NCBI RefSeq assembly: GCF_002104995.1
Contig: NW_024468249.1
Location: 930,001 to 994,000, forward strand
Direction of reading: 5' to 3'
DNA: 64,000 bases
From: Linderina pennispora
Taxonomy: Eukaryota; Kickxellomycota; Kickxellomycetes; Kickxellales; Kickxellaceae
The translations under genes and the position numbers were made by a program. The stretch's first letter is position 1; each line of letters starts with the position of its first letter. Below, piece by piece: positions 30,962-42,746 of the stretch. The notes beneath the pieces were generated by a model, which searched no databases, was not told the origin of the DNA, and saw nothing but the letters and a program-made list of their open reading frames with translations.

Positions 30962-33960
30962 ATGTCTTTGCTCGACGACTATGCCGAATACGAATCGGGC
31001 GCTAACCACCAGCAGCAGCAGCTGGCACATTCAGATTTCGACAGCGAGGACGTGGCTGCAGACCCTTCTGGCGACTGACGGCTACGTAACAACGACGCTC
31101 GAGGATGCGCCGATTTTCTCGCTGGATAGAGTCCAGTTCCAGGTTCCGAACCAGGTAATCGCCATGGCAGTTGCCAACGACATGCTTGTGCTGGTCATCG
31201 AAGGTGCCCGTATCATGCGTATCGACCTGCAGGAAGCACACAACATCCGCGAGTTTGAGATCCCAGTGAAGCCAACCGACCTCAAGGCATGCAGCGCGTT
31301 CCTAGACCCCACTGGCCGCCATCTGCTGATATCGACGCCGCAGGGCGAGAACTTTTACCACTACGAGGACTGGGAGGCGGCCAAGCCGCTTAGCCGCTTC
31401 AAGAACATGGAGGTGACGGCAGTGGCATGGAACCACATGGCGACGACCAACGGAGACTCGACGAAGCGCATTCTGCTGGGGACCCACGACGGCCGGATAT
31501 ACGAGTCCGAACTGCGGCCTGGTAGTGACGCAAAGGCAAAGCGCAGCGAGATTCCGCTGAAGCTGGCCGGCAATGTACCTGTGCGCGAGCGCATTACAGG
31601 TATAGCCATGGTGTCGTTCCCAAAGCGCACAAAGCAGAACCTGGTCCTGGTATCGACTGGGACCCGCCTGTACCAGCTTGTTGGCGCTGCGGATACCGCG
31701 GCCAGCAGCGACAAGCTGTGCGCGTTCGAGGGACTGTTTACAGAGGGCTTCGCTAACCCAAACTTCCAAGAGATCCCTGGAATGCCCGGCCCTGGGTCCC
31801 TGGCTGTGTACCACAATGGAACCACAGCGACTGACTTCGCTTGGCTCACGTCTATGGGCGTGTTCTTTGGCAAGCTGGTGTTTGGAAGCCAGGAATCGGG
31901 CGACAGCGTCATTGAGAATGCATCGCTGCTGCCGTACCCTGCTTCTGCCGGCAACGAACAGCCATTGTCGCTAGAACTGACAGAATTCCACATCCTGCTG
32001 CAGTACAGCAACCAGATCCGCGCTCTCAACATGCTCAACTGCAAGCCCGCCTATGACCAGCCGGTGAACGACAACCTGCAGGGTATGGTGGTTGATTCCG
32101 CCAACAAGACATACTGGCTGTTCTCTCCCAACGACATCTACGAGATTGTGATTACTGACGAGGACCGGGATGTGTGGGAGATCTTTCTGGCGCGGCGGCA
32201 GTTTGACAGCGCCCTGAAGCGCTGTCACAACGACGCCCAGCGGGATCAGGTTTGGCGCGCACAGGCCGAGCACCTGTTCAAAAAGGAATGAGTACGTCGC
32301 TGCTGCCGAGTGCTATGCCAAGTCATCGATCGGCTTTGAGGAAGCCGTGCTCAAGTTCATCGACAAGAAGCAGAATGCTGCACTCAAGAGCTACTTGCTG
32401 TCCAAGCTCGACACCTTGCGTCGCCAGGACCAGACCCAGACCACACTCTTGGTGATGTGGCTGATCGACATATATCTGGGAATGCTCAGCGCTATCGATG
32501 CCAAGCTGAACGCGGCCAGGGCCAATGCTGGTGCCAGCGGTGCGTCGCAGGAGCAGCATATGGTGGTAGATGAGTTTGAGGGCGAGCATGCCACGACGCA
32601 GGAGGAGCTGTACTCGCTTGTCGAGCGCTACAAGAACGCCGTTGACCCCCACACCGCATATCAGCTAGCCGAAAGCCACGGGCAACGCGAATTCTGGCTA
32701 CACTATGCCTCCCTGCGTGGCGATTACGAGCGGGTGGTTGAATACTGGATGGAGAAGGAGGAGTTCATACGTGCACTGCAGGTGCTTGGCCACTACGGCA
32801 CGCCTGAGATGCTGTACCACTATGCGCCGGTGCTGATGAGCACCCAGCCCGAGGCCCTGGTTGATATCCTGATGCGCCAGCCGAACCTGACCCCGAGCAA
32901 GCTGATTCCGGCACTGATGAAGTACCAGCCTGGCCGCAGCGGCCCTACCAACCAGGCATTGCGCTACCTGCATTTCTGCACACAGCGGCAAATGTGCCGT
33001 GACCCCACAGTATACAACTACTACCTGACACTGCTGGTACACGAGTCGACGTCAAGCGACGAGTCCGAACTGATGGCATTCTTGACCACATACGGCAAGG
33101 AAATGCTGTATGATCCCGACTATGCTCTACGCATGTGCAAGCGATTCGGACGGATTCAGAGCTGCGTCCACCTTTACAGTCTTTTAAAGCTGCATGAAGA
33201 CGCCGTCGATCTGGCACTGGAGCATGGGGACATTGAACTGGCGCAAATACACGCCGAGCGACCCGAGGGCGACGACAAACTATGCAAGCGTCTATGGCTC
33301 AAGATCGCCCAGCACGTCATTAAGGCCAACACCTCTGCTGCCGATGTCATGGAGCTTGTGCACCGGTCGAACCGTCTGGGCGTCGAGGACATTCTGCCGT
33401 TCTTCCCCGATTTCACCCGCGTCGATGATTTCAAAGAGGATATCTGCACAGCACTCGAGGACTACGAGACACAGATCCAGGACCTGCGGAGCGAGATGGA
33501 TGAGTCCACCCGTACGGCCGAAAACATGCAGCGCAATATGCAAGGACTGAAGCACAGGTTCGCGATCCTGAACGCCGAAGAAGCTTGCCAGCTCTGCGAC
33601 CAGCCGCTGTGGCTGCGCCAGTTCTACGCGTTCCCATGCCAGCATGCCTGCCACGCCGACTGCTTGACGCGCAAGATTGTCAGCACCTGCAACCGGGTTC
33701 AGCGGCGCCGAATCCACGAGCTGCAAAGCCAGAGCGTCGAGATCATGAAGCAACGGCGGCAGCTGCGGTTGGCGCCATTGACAGGCAAGCAGACGGGCGA
33801 GTCTGATGAGGCGCTGGAGGCGCAGGGCAGGAGGGTGCGCAAGCAGCTGGATACGCTGGTAGCTGGGGAGTGTGTGCTATGCGGAGAGGTCATGATCAAG
33901 TCAGTTGCCGAGCCGTTTGTCACAAGCGATCTTGCTGCGGATGAGTCGTGGACTATATGA
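30962..33960 (+). CDS. VPS18: VPS18 (Pep3), HOPS/CORVET core subunit, two frame breaks
   Basis: Core subunit of the HOPS and CORVET tethering complexes at vacuoles and endosomes. N-terminus MSLLDDYAEYESG with Gln4; then a Pep3/Vps18 beta-propeller (PIFSLDRVQFQVPN, KILLGTHDGRIYESE-like, QVWRAQAEHLF), a clathrin-repeat alpha-solenoid (EYVAAAECYAKSS, AYQLAESHGQREFWLHYASL, VLGHYGTPEMLYHYAPVL), a coiled coil near residues 835-870 and a C-terminal RING-like finger (CQLCDQPLWLRQFYAFPC, HACHADC, ECVLCGEVM). Breaks at about 31045-31070 and at the A5 run near 32283 are one extra base each; removing two gives 2,997 nt (998 aa), normal for the family. Confidence 0.9.
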
Positions 33961-34607
33961 TATGGCTGCTATGCTGCAATATGGTGTCTTTCGAGTATCT
34001 TGTGGCTTTAGTATGGACAGCGCATTTTTTATTCACGCTTGCTGCAAGTGAAGGATTCCTTTTAATGTCAACTTTTGTCATTAAGCATGTTGAGCCTAGC
34101 ATACTCCACCAGAAAACTATTGAATAAACCAATGTCGTTTTTAATCACGACAAGCTTGTATTTTGTACATCATTTTGACGTACACGTTGGCTAAGGATCA
34201 GGGGTTAAACCCAACCTCTAGCACTTGTGCAGTGCACCCTCGATACTTAGGACAGGTATTGTTTGAAGATCAACCAGCGCCACACAACGCCATACATGCT
34301 GGTTGCGTGAAAATGCTTTTTTCGCTTGCCCAGCCAACACACTTTGTAGCCGGATCCTGTGTAAGAATGTTGCTCGTTACTCGAAGACACTTTATATGAA
34401 TAGGTAGAGTGTGTGCTTGTACATATCATCTGTTTGGCGGAGATTGCTCGGCCTCAAAAAATGCATTGAAGGTGCGAGCGAGGCGTGGGATATGGTTGCT
34501 CATGATATAGTACCTAAACATACCGTGTACATGTGTATTAAAACAGGAGGCAATGTGGCACTTAGCCCTACTCACCTTCACTCTACAAGTTTATTCTAGG
34601 AGCTATA
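33961..34607. other. Intergenic, AT-rich
   Basis: No gene. A short imperfect palindrome, ggggttaaaccc, lies near 34201-34212. Confidence 0.4.
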
Positions 34608-36350
34608 ATGTCTATAATCAAGACCGAGACCGACACTGCTCTCGACGAGACCCTCACTGTGCAGAATTCGGGTGCCATGCCAGCCGTGGCAGATATCAAT
34701 GAGCAGCCTATTTCCGAGAAAGCGCTTGAGGCTGGCGCAGGGGCAGAAGCACCCTCCAATGGAGTAACTAGCAACGGCCCTGGAGCTGGTGATGAGGCGG
34801 AAAATGCCGATTTGGCGTCGTATACGCTTTCCAAGAGACAACAAATTGGCTCTCTTGTAAGCATGTGTATGCTTACATTCATTGCTTCATTGGATGCAAC
34901 TATCATGGCCAGCATTTACGTGCCGATTGCGAGTGATTTCGGTGCGCTGGGCCAGGCTGTCTGGATTCTCACCACGTACATGCTATCGTCGACGATTGTA
35001 CAGGCGATTATCGGCAAAATCAGCGACATTCTTGGCCGCGTTGAGACCACTCAAGCTAGCATCATAATGTTTATACTTGGCTCCATTCTCTGCGGGGCAT
35101 CGCAGTCGATGAACATGCTCATCGCCAGCCGCACAATCCAAGGAGTCGGTGGCGGAGGGATACTGGGACTGACAGTGGTTCTGTTGGGTGATATTTTCAG
35201 CGAGCGCGAACGTGGAAAATACATGGGTGCGCTTTCATCAGTGTTTGGGCTTGCCGTCGTAATCGGACCGGTGATGGGTGGCGGCATCGTCGAGCACGCT
35301 TCATGGCGAATCGTGTTCTGGATCAATATTCCGATATGCGTCATTGCAATGGCCCTGATCTTCTTCACGCTCAAGCTGCCAAAGACCAAGGGAACGCTCA
35401 GGGAGAAGGTCCAGCGTGTTGACTTTATTGGCTGCGCGCTATTTACCATTGGAATGGTTCCTATTTTGCTCGGGCTTTCCTGGGGTGGCCAACAGTACGA
35501 GTGGACATCGGCGCAGGTCCTGGCGTGTCTCATTTGCGGATTTGTCGTACTGCTTGTGTTTGGATACGTCGAGTACCATTATGCTGTCGAGCCGATTGTC
35601 CCTGTCCGTCTCTTCCGAAGCCTCAATGTCCTTGCGGCACTAGTAGCAGCCCTTACCTTGGGTGCAAACTTATTTGGAACGTCGAATATCATTCCTATCT
35701 GGGAACTCGCGATCAAGCATGCGTCAACTATGTCGGGTGGATTGCATCTCCTCCCTATTGCACTAGGGATTGTATTTGCTTCGCCTCTGTGCGGCATCTA
35801 TATGGCCAGGTCAGGTCGATTCCTCCTACCGATCCGTTTTGGAGCAATCCTTACTGTGACTGGCCTGTCTTTGCTTCTGCGGTACAAAGTGGGCACTGGC
35901 TTTGGGGAAAGGATTGGATATCTGTTTTTATCTGGTCTTGGCTTTGGTTTCATATCTCAGCCAGCCATGGTTGTCTGTCAAGCTAGCGTTGCTGGCAAGC
36001 ATATGGCTTCAGTGACAACATCATTTTCCTTTTTGCGGACTCTGGGTGGGATCCTCGCTACCAGCATTATGAATTCGATTCTGAACAGCCGCATCAAGAC
36101 AGGTATCACCGGCTTGGTGAACGAGTTCCCTTCGCATGCGTCAGATATAGCCTCTACTCTCGCCGACCAGCGCAACATATACAGCGATATTATTCCTCAA
36201 GACATTCAGTCAAGAATCATCCATCTTTGGGCTGACAGCATGCACAGTGCGTTTTACGTATTTGTTGCTATCGGCGGGATCGCCTTCGTATCCTGCTTTG
36301 CGATTAGGCATGTTGAACTTGGCAAGGAGCGCAAGAAAACAATTGAGTAA
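34608..36350 (+). CDS. MFS multidrug-type transporter, DHA2 (14-TM) family
   Basis: 580 aa, intact single exon. About 75 hydrophilic N-terminal residues precede a membrane region with roughly 14 hydrophobic segments. Motif A-like GKISDILGRVETTQ lies after TM2, GVGGGGILGLTVVLLGDIF in TM4, and antiporter motif C-like VIGPVMGGGIVEHASWR in TM5, followed by the typical FWINIPICVIAM. This fits proton-coupled drug/H+ antiporters of the plasma or vacuolar membrane; the substrate cannot be told. It borders the AT-rich accessory stretch at 36.4-39.7 kb. Confidence 0.85.
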   Translation: MSIIKTETDTALDETLTVQNSGAMPAVADINEQPISEKALEAGAGAEAPSNGVTSNGPGAGDEAENADLASYTLSKRQQIGSLVSMCMLTFIASLDATIMASIYVPIASDFGALGQAVWILTTYMLSSTIVQAIIGKISDILGRVETTQASIIMFILGSILCGASQSMNMLIASRTIQGVGGGGILGLTVVLLGDIFSERERGKYMGALSSVFGLAVVIGPVMGGGIVEHASWRIVFWINIPICVIAMALIFFTLKLPKTKGTLREKVQRVDFIGCALFTIGMVPILLGLSWGGQQYEWTSAQVLACLICGFVVLLVFGYVEYHYAVEPIVPVRLFRSLNVLAALVAALTLGANLFGTSNIIPIWELAIKHASTMSGGLHLLPIALGIVFASPLCGIYMARSGRFLLPIRFGAILTVTGLSLLLRYKVGTGFGERIGYLFLSGLGFGFISQPAMVVCQASVAGKHMASVTTSFSFLRTLGGILATSIMNSILNSRIKTGITGLVNEFPSHASDIASTLADQRNIYSDIIPQDIQSRIIHLWADSMHSAFYVFVAIGGIAFVSCFAIRHVELGKERKKTIE

Positions 36351-36824
36351 CCAGTCAAATAGTAACAATCGCTTTTTGCGCAGTAAAACGATTTCTTACA
36401 AAAGGCAACTACTATATCGCTGACCACATGGTGATTAGGGCTGCCATCCGAACTCAATGTGCAGCTAGAGAAGAGCCTATTCCTATTGCGGCAGCGTTAC
36501 GTAACTGCGAGATGGATTCTTGAAGAAATAGCTTTACCAAGCCATTTTCTATCCTTGGTGTTGTGTCTGCTGCTGCTACACATCCCAGTTTGGAAACCGT
36601 AGTCCCGGATTGCATGTAGAATCATTTCATTAAGGGGACAATTGTTGTTATCTGTAGATACAGTGCACCGGAGTAATTATATACTGTTTTTCCAGTGTAA
36701 ACTCAAATGACACAAGCAAAATCTATCCATGGAGTATATATGCCATCATGTCTAGCTTGGCCTAGCCGTAGCATGTGATTGACATTATCAGTGGAAAACT
36801 AAAAGGCGGATAATATCTCGACCT
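36351..36824. other. AT-rich intergenic
   Basis: Nothing recognisable; starts an AT-rich stretch that continues to about 39.7 kb. Confidence 0.4.
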
Positions 36825-38018
36825 TCACAGGATATATTGGGTTGATTCTCCGTCTGGGTCATACCATGTTGCGCCTGGGTCGTTCAAATAAGACTGAGGG
36901 AATGGTTTGGGGGCTATGAGTCTGCCACTGATATCCGACACCATGATCGAACCCCCTTTTTGAGAATTACATGTCTTGTCGCTTTCATTTCTGGTATTTT
37001 TGCCTTGTGTTGTTGGCGAGTATCCCTGCTGTGCAATCTCCATCTCACTTTCCATCATGGAGTACTGCCGTTCTCCTTGCCCTGAGTGGCGCTAGATATG
37101 GTTGTAAACGTTTTTCAACCCTTCATCAGCTAGCATATTGAGCCACTCCTCCAAATATATATCGTGGTTGAAAAATGCGTTGTACATAGGTACAGCAAGG
37201 GTAACCTAAATAACTGTAAAAGCCACCTCAGAGTTGTATGCAGTGCTCATAATACGGGATCTGGCACTGAAGATGTACAGGTTATCACTCAAGTTCAAAA
37301 TCGTAGCCTGGATGACGTCCGTTACTCCAATTAATATAATGATTAGCGTCTCCCAACCTTCTGCAAACCCGCTGTATATCGCTTGCACGCGCCACATAAT
37401 GCATGATACCCCGAAACAAATAGCTCACAAATACCCTAGTGAAATGTATAGAAACCTATAGCTTACAATGCACAGCTGGATCTGGGGTACAAAACGCTCG
37501 CTGCTCACATCCGGTAGGAATTGCCCAATGAGCAAACAGGCCAATCCACAGAGGGACCATCCGGCAATTGGAGCATAGAATGGCCAGCCGCGAACCGGCT
37601 TCTTCTGAATGAAGATGAGATCCAGCGTGTATATACGCACAAACATCGTAATTGGGAACCCAAATACCCACGCTACACGAAAGTACAGACCGAAGACCTT
37701 GTAAACCTACCAGGCTCCCAGGAGCCTAACGTTCCGGTTTACATGTAGGTCGCCAATAAACCATATGGTTGAGCCAAGATACATGGACGTTGCCAGAGGA
37801 AGGTTTTTTGGCACGAACTGGTTGGTAGTCTTTGTACCACCAGCCGCAGACAACAAGAGCGCCTGTATAGGCAAGCATAAGATTGCCAATAATTATAAGC
37901 GCGGTGTAGCCCTTTCCAACCGGCTCGAGCGTACCATTGAATAGCCCCTTGGCTGCTGCAATCCTTTCAGCGTCCGGTATTGGGGGCAGAACCCGCCCTT
38001 CTGAATGGATTGAGACAT
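36825..38018 (-). pseudogene. Decayed 7-transmembrane receptor-like gene
   Basis: Minus-strand ATG at 38018 (MSQSIQKGG). A nearby frame then gives LPPIPDAERIAAAKGLFNG, GKGYTALIIIGNLMLAYTGA and LVVCGWWYKDYQPVRAK. The main frame continues with NLPLATSMYLGSTIWFIGD, VFGLYFRVAWVFGFPITMFV, AGWSLCGLACLLIGQFLPD, FAEGWETLIIILIGV, IYLEEWLNMLADEGLKNVY and a hydrophilic tail ending GATWYDPDGESTQYIL. About seven hydrophobic segments suggest a G-protein-coupled-receptor-like protein of a type expanded in Kickxellomycetes (inference). It is broken by in-frame TAG at 37707, TGA at 37425, TAG at 37206 and TAG at 37092, plus one missing base near 37995 and one extra A in an A6 run near 37840. The main frame is otherwise kept. 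Some stops might lie in short introns (a GTAAGC donor precedes the TGA), but no set of introns I tried removes them all. Confidence 0.55.
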
Positions 38019-39697
38019 GGTGATAAGAAATAAAATGAAATTAGAGAAAACACGGATGGGATGAAGAGAACGTATACTGTAATCATGGACACTTGTACCG
38101 AGGCTGTAATCATTTATTTACGAATGAAACTTGGCTCTGGCGTATTGTAAAATTTGGTAGTTGGTCCGATCCGAGGCTGCATCCATGAGTGAGGTTCCCC
38201 AGATTGCCACGGTCACTGATCACTGCTCTCTGAAGTATGCCTTTGTGCTGTCTATCCAAGGGCAAACCCTTAGCCTAAAATCATTGTCTGGGAAAACTAT
38301 CCTTTAAATAGAAATCTGCAACGATGTGTCTTCCACTTGATGGCTGCAGCATAGTAGACGATATCCCTGAATGGTAAGGTCATGAGGACTGGCATATTTA
38401 CTACCAATAATAATCCAAAGAATCGGCAGTCATTTCAAATGTTATTTGTGTCAAATGCGAACCCATGAAGATATAAAATGGTACTTTTGCCATATATGCG
38501 GTGAACCTAAGGATATATATAAAATAAATGGACACTATTAGTGGCAAACTACACTGTCATGCTATGAATGCTGTTGTATCAATCTTTGTACGATTTTATA
38601 GTCCAAAGGTGTCCGACCGTCCGGTAGAGCATTTTTGATTGAGGGGATTCAAGCTTTTTTGAGCTCCATAGCGAACATGCGTGGCTCGCTCTGTAAACTT
38701 TTAACAAACAGTACTCTCTTTTGGCCGATGGATTCAGATCCTAAAGTGACAAATATATGTCTTCTCGAAAAACCGAACCCAGAACCTTCGTTCTATCAAA
38801 GCACCATCCATCTCAGTTCGCATTTTGCTGATGCAGTAATGTAATAAACAAACCGCCCAACTTCCACATCCTCAGCACCCAACCTTGTAACCATGGGCTT
38901 AAGCCGGTGGGGGCGATAGCAGGTTGTCTGCACAGCCCGCAATCAGTCTCATTGGTTTTTGAGTGCTTAAAAAGGCACCACTGGCTTACTGGCCAATATA
39001 TATCCTACATCTAGAAGTGGCCCTTCCTGCGTCATCTGGCGTTTTCAAATACCTCACCCCTTTCCATACATTCCGACTTCCCTACAAACTCCTCCTTTAC
39101 ATTCCGCTATTTAATCTTCGTGACTGCCAGCCGCGGCATACCTTGGTGCGGGGCTCGATTTGGTGATGTGCATCGGCAACCACTCGATGGATACGTCTGA
39201 CTATGCAAGAACTATCTATCCTGGATAGTGGGATGGAATCCTGCTTTTGCTTTGCAAATCTTCCGTGATAAATATCGGTATACAGTACCTACAGGCTGGT
39301 TGCGCTGGGCTCTCTTTGTGGGCACATACTGACTAGCTGAGATCGCATCGCGAGCGCCATAAGTCTGGTATTAAATGACAAGGACAGCGTCCACTTTGCT
39401 ATTTTCCCATCTGCCATTATTGTTGGGAGAATTCACCTCCGAACTAGTGGAATACATAATGACGTTTCAGCAACCATAGCGTTTGGCAAGATTCCTTGGA
39501 TATTATGACAGACGTTAGACCTGCAGATCTTAGCCTAGAATGCATAGGGTCCATCTGCAGCGATACAGAACATCCTGATGGTATGCACAGCACAGATCCA
39601 TAACATGCGTTAGTATGGCTTGTGATCGGTGAGCCACAAGCAAATTTTGGATCTCTAGTAGTAACATCAATTTTCAATTTCTATCTCAGCAACCCCC
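38019..39697. other. AT-rich intergenic stretch
   Basis: No coding gene. Two stretches loosely recall tRNA-derived elements: plus strand near 38615-38655 (ccggtagagc ... ggattcaagc) and minus strand near 38769-38830 (gggttcggttt box). Neither folds convincingly by eye. A TATA-like aatatatatcc near 38996 is not tied to a gene. Confidence 0.35.
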
Positions 39698-41239
39698 ATG
39701 GAAATCGAATCGGCCGACGTGATTAGGCTTATTGAGCAATTCCTCAAGGAGCACAACTTGAAGCGCACACTTGACGTCCTGCAAAGCGAATCGTCAATCC
39801 GGCTGAACACTATTGACAATATCGATGCCTTCAAGAGCAATATTTTAAAGGGTCGGTGGGACATTGTGTTAGGCAGCGTTGAACAGGCTAATCTCGAGCC
39901 CAGCAGGCTTATCGATTTGTATGAGCAAGTAATCTTTGAGCTTGCCGAGTTGCTTGACCTGGCTCCTGCCCGCGTCCTGCTTCGACAGACGGAGCCAATG
40001 CAGATCATGCGGACAGAACAGCCTGAGCGCTATCTCAGGCTGGAGCAGCTGCTGTCGCGGACCACATTCGATGCGCAATTTGTGTACAAGGGAGAGGGTA
40101 CCAAGGAATCAAGGCGCGCAGCGATTGCAGAGAGTCTGACGGCAGAGGTCACGTCGGCCCAGCCATCCCGTCTTTTGACTCTTTTGGGGCAGGCACTGAA
40201 GTGGCAACAGGAGCAGGGGAGCATCACGCTTGGTGACAGGTACGATCTGTTCTACGGGAAGAAGCATGCTGTCCAGCAGGGAGAAGATAAAGTACCGTCG
40301 AAGATCCATGCCACGATAAAGTTCCCAAAGAAGCAGCACCCAGAGAGTTTAGCGTTTTCGCCAAGCGGCAACTATGTGGCCACAGGGAGTGCCGATGGGT
40401 TCATTGAGATTTGGAACCCCATGACTGGCAAGCTGCGTACCGATCTGAAGTACCAGGCTGACAGCGCACTGATGATGATGGACCAGTCGGTGACATGCTT
40501 GTCGATCAGCTGCAGTGGTGAGGCTATTTGCTCGGGCTCAAGCGATGGAAAGATAAAGGTGTGGAATGTAAAAACTGGGGCTTGCACGAGGCGGATTCCT
40601 GCAGCACACAGCCAGGGTGTCACCTGTATTGCGTTTTCCAAAGACAGCACGCAGGTTATCAGCGGCGGGTTCGATAACACTGTTCGGATTCATGGGCTCA
40701 AGTCTGGAAAATGCATCCGTGAGTTTGTTGGCCACACCGCGTACATCACCAGCGTTCTGTTCAGCGACGATATGTCCCGCGTCGTCAGCACATCTGGGGA
40801 TGGCTCAGTCCGTATTTGGGATACCAAATCGGCCAGTTGCATGCACACCATCGTACCAAATGAGAGGAATGCTGGTTTGGCTCTGCCTGAGACGCATAGC
40901 GCAGCGCGTGTCCCTGGATCGTCGACCGATATTTTTGTATGCACCAAGTCACCTACCATGTATATTGTCACCCTTGACGGCGATGTCAAAAAGACATTTA
41001 GCCCAAAAGAAGGTGCTTGCAACGAATTCCTTTGTGCGAGCATCACACCTCAAGGCAAGTACATCCTCGCTGTCTCTGACAAGTCGGAATTGTTCAGCTT
41101 CAGTATCGAGTCAGGAATATGCCAGGGACAGACAAAGATTTCGGAGCATGGTATCCTTGGGATGGCGAATCACCCGACATTAAACATGACCGCATTTTTC
41201 TTCAATGACAGGAAGGTGCCGATATGGACGTCTGAATAG
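39698..41239 (+). CDS. SMU1: SMU1 splicing factor (LisH/CTLH + WD40)
   Basis: 513 aa, the same length as human SMU1. N-terminal LisH (MEIESADVIRLIEQFLKEHN) and CTLH (FKSNILKGRWDIVLGSVEQA, LIDLYEQVIFELAELLDL) are followed by SRLLTLLGQALKWQQEQG and seven WD40 repeats (SGNYVATGSADGFIEIWNP, DGKIKVWNVKTGAC, AHSQGVTCIAFSKDSTQVIS, FDNTVRIHGLKSGKCIREF, GDGSVRIWDTKSASC). SMU1 acts with RED in spliceosomal B-complex activation. The frame is intact. The ATG is preceded by ctatctcagcaacccccc-like sequence; a 5'-UTR intron is possible. Confidence 0.95.
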   Translation: MEIESADVIRLIEQFLKEHNLKRTLDVLQSESSIRLNTIDNIDAFKSNILKGRWDIVLGSVEQANLEPSRLIDLYEQVIFELAELLDLAPARVLLRQTEPMQIMRTEQPERYLRLEQLLSRTTFDAQFVYKGEGTKESRRAAIAESLTAEVTSAQPSRLLTLLGQALKWQQEQGSITLGDRYDLFYGKKHAVQQGEDKVPSKIHATIKFPKKQHPESLAFSPSGNYVATGSADGFIEIWNPMTGKLRTDLKYQADSALMMMDQSVTCLSISCSGEAICSGSSDGKIKVWNVKTGACTRRIPAAHSQGVTCIAFSKDSTQVISGGFDNTVRIHGLKSGKCIREFVGHTAYITSVLFSDDMSRVVSTSGDGSVRIWDTKSASCMHTIVPNERNAGLALPETHSAARVPGSSTDIFVCTKSPTMYIVTLDGDVKKTFSPKEGACNEFLCASITPQGKYILAVSDKSELFSFSIESGICQGQTKISEHGILGMANHPTLNMTAFFFNDRKVPIWTSE

Positions 41240-41366
41240 ATGTATTTGCTTTAACAAAACACAAGATGCAGCGTGCAGCCATGCTACACAGTTTGCCACC
41301 CCTTGATAGCAATGGCTTCAGTATTGAAAGACATGTACTTTGCGGCAGAGCACGGAAAAATATTGC

Positions 41367-42660
41367 TCAGTTTTGACCATGTATGCCTGCGGCACCGTTG
41401 CTGATTCGTATATCAATGTGATCTGCAGTGCCGAATGCTAGTGAATGAATGTGGCCCAGTGGGGTCGGACTGTCTCTGATAGTTAGCAAGCCAGCTTGGT
41501 ACGTCAGAAAACTCGCATAGAAACCGGCAAATACATCAGGAGTTGGCCACGTCAATGACCTTGAGCCGAGGCAGCATATTGGGTGCAAAATTCAGTGAGT
41601 GGAACTGAGTTATAAGGTGGGCAGCCAGCCCTCGGCTCAGCAGTGCGAGCTTGTGGTCTTCATAGTCGGGCACAAAGTCGGTGCAGGCAAGCCCAGGCAT
41701 GTGGAAGCAGGTGAAATTGCAGAAAGGTACCGAAAGCTGAGGGGCTATCGTCGCTGAATTTTCAGAGTCTTCAAGCCCAAAGAAGTCCAATGCTAAGCTA
41801 TTATCCCATGCATCAGCGTAGGATCTAAATGCCTCAAACATGTGAGGAAAGCCAGGAATAGGTGCACCTTCAATGCTTGTAATTTCAACCCACTTTGTAT
41901 GCTACGCTGTTCTGAGCGAGATGTTGGAGCTGGTGTTTGATTTCCACTGGCAGCTTAATAGACGCTTGCTGTTGGTTGTACCCTAGTAATAGACATTTGC
42001 ACGACGACTGATGCGAGCCTTCAGCAAGCCTCTCCAACGTCTGCAGGTAGTGGCAAGCGACGACTCGTACTAGTATGCATGCATACTCGTATATCCGAGT
42101 GTCGCAGTATGGCTAGCAATAGCTAGAATTTTGAAGAGCTTGTTCCCAGCAGCCCAATCGCTAATACCCAATATGCGAGGTAGCATGGGTGATTGAGTAG
42201 CCATCAAACATGCATGGATATAGGGAGAGGAAGGAATAGATAGGCAGACAGTCAAATTCATAGAGGCTGGTATTGAGGCCGGGTTATGTGTCGAGTTCCG
42301 GCGGGCACTGCTAACGCGGAAGCGAGTCAGAGCCCATGAAGCCTGTGAATGTTTTCAAAGTGACAAATCATTGGGGTTTGCCAGACATCCATGAAGCAAC
42401 TGGACACCGCGGATTGCACTAAATAGCAAGTGTGAATGTTGTTGGTTTACGCAATGGGTCTATTTTGAGCGCTGACTCAATGGCTTGCAGTACCTTGACG
42501 GGATTCATGCTGTACTGAAAGCGACAGTCGCTATAGAAAACTGGAAGGCAGCGTGTCGCAAAGGAGTGTCGAACTCGGCGAAACTGCTGATCAAAGATCC
42601 AGGTGTCGGCCATAATCGCCATAGAATCAAATGGAATCAATTCCCAAAATAACGCCCTTA
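41367..42660 (-). pseudogene. Decayed F-box/LRR-like family gene
   Basis: Minus-strand fragments in changing frames: LFWELIPFDSMAIMADTW and RVRHSFATRCLPVFYSDC (42,660-42,419), then NLTVCLSIPSSPYIHACLMA and MLPRILGISDWAAGNKLF (42,261-42,070), then an LRR-like end (HKLALLSRGLAAHLITQFHS, MLPRLKVIDVANS; 41,841-41,536). The order recalls the F-box/LRR-like family to which I assign the gene at 60091-61803. No continuous frame exists, the 5' end runs into the PRP40 promoter, and stops interrupt it, so it is a relic. The family name is inference. Confidence 0.4.
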
Positions 42661-42746
42661 GTCTCTCAGGTCCACAAACGGATTTCCACAGTTTCTTTTA
42701 TTCTCGCTTTTGTGTCAGAATTTTGCTTTCAATTTATTCTCAAGGA

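Noticed and set aside
34195-34260. Possible tRNA or tRNA-derived element (ggggttaaaccc with flanking pairs)
   Set aside because: Only a short palindrome; no cloverleaf, D-arm or A/B boxes in the right order on either strand.
38615-38830. Two tRNA-like stretches that could be a SINE head
   Set aside because: A/B-box resemblance is weak and no tail, target-site duplication or second copy is visible in the window.
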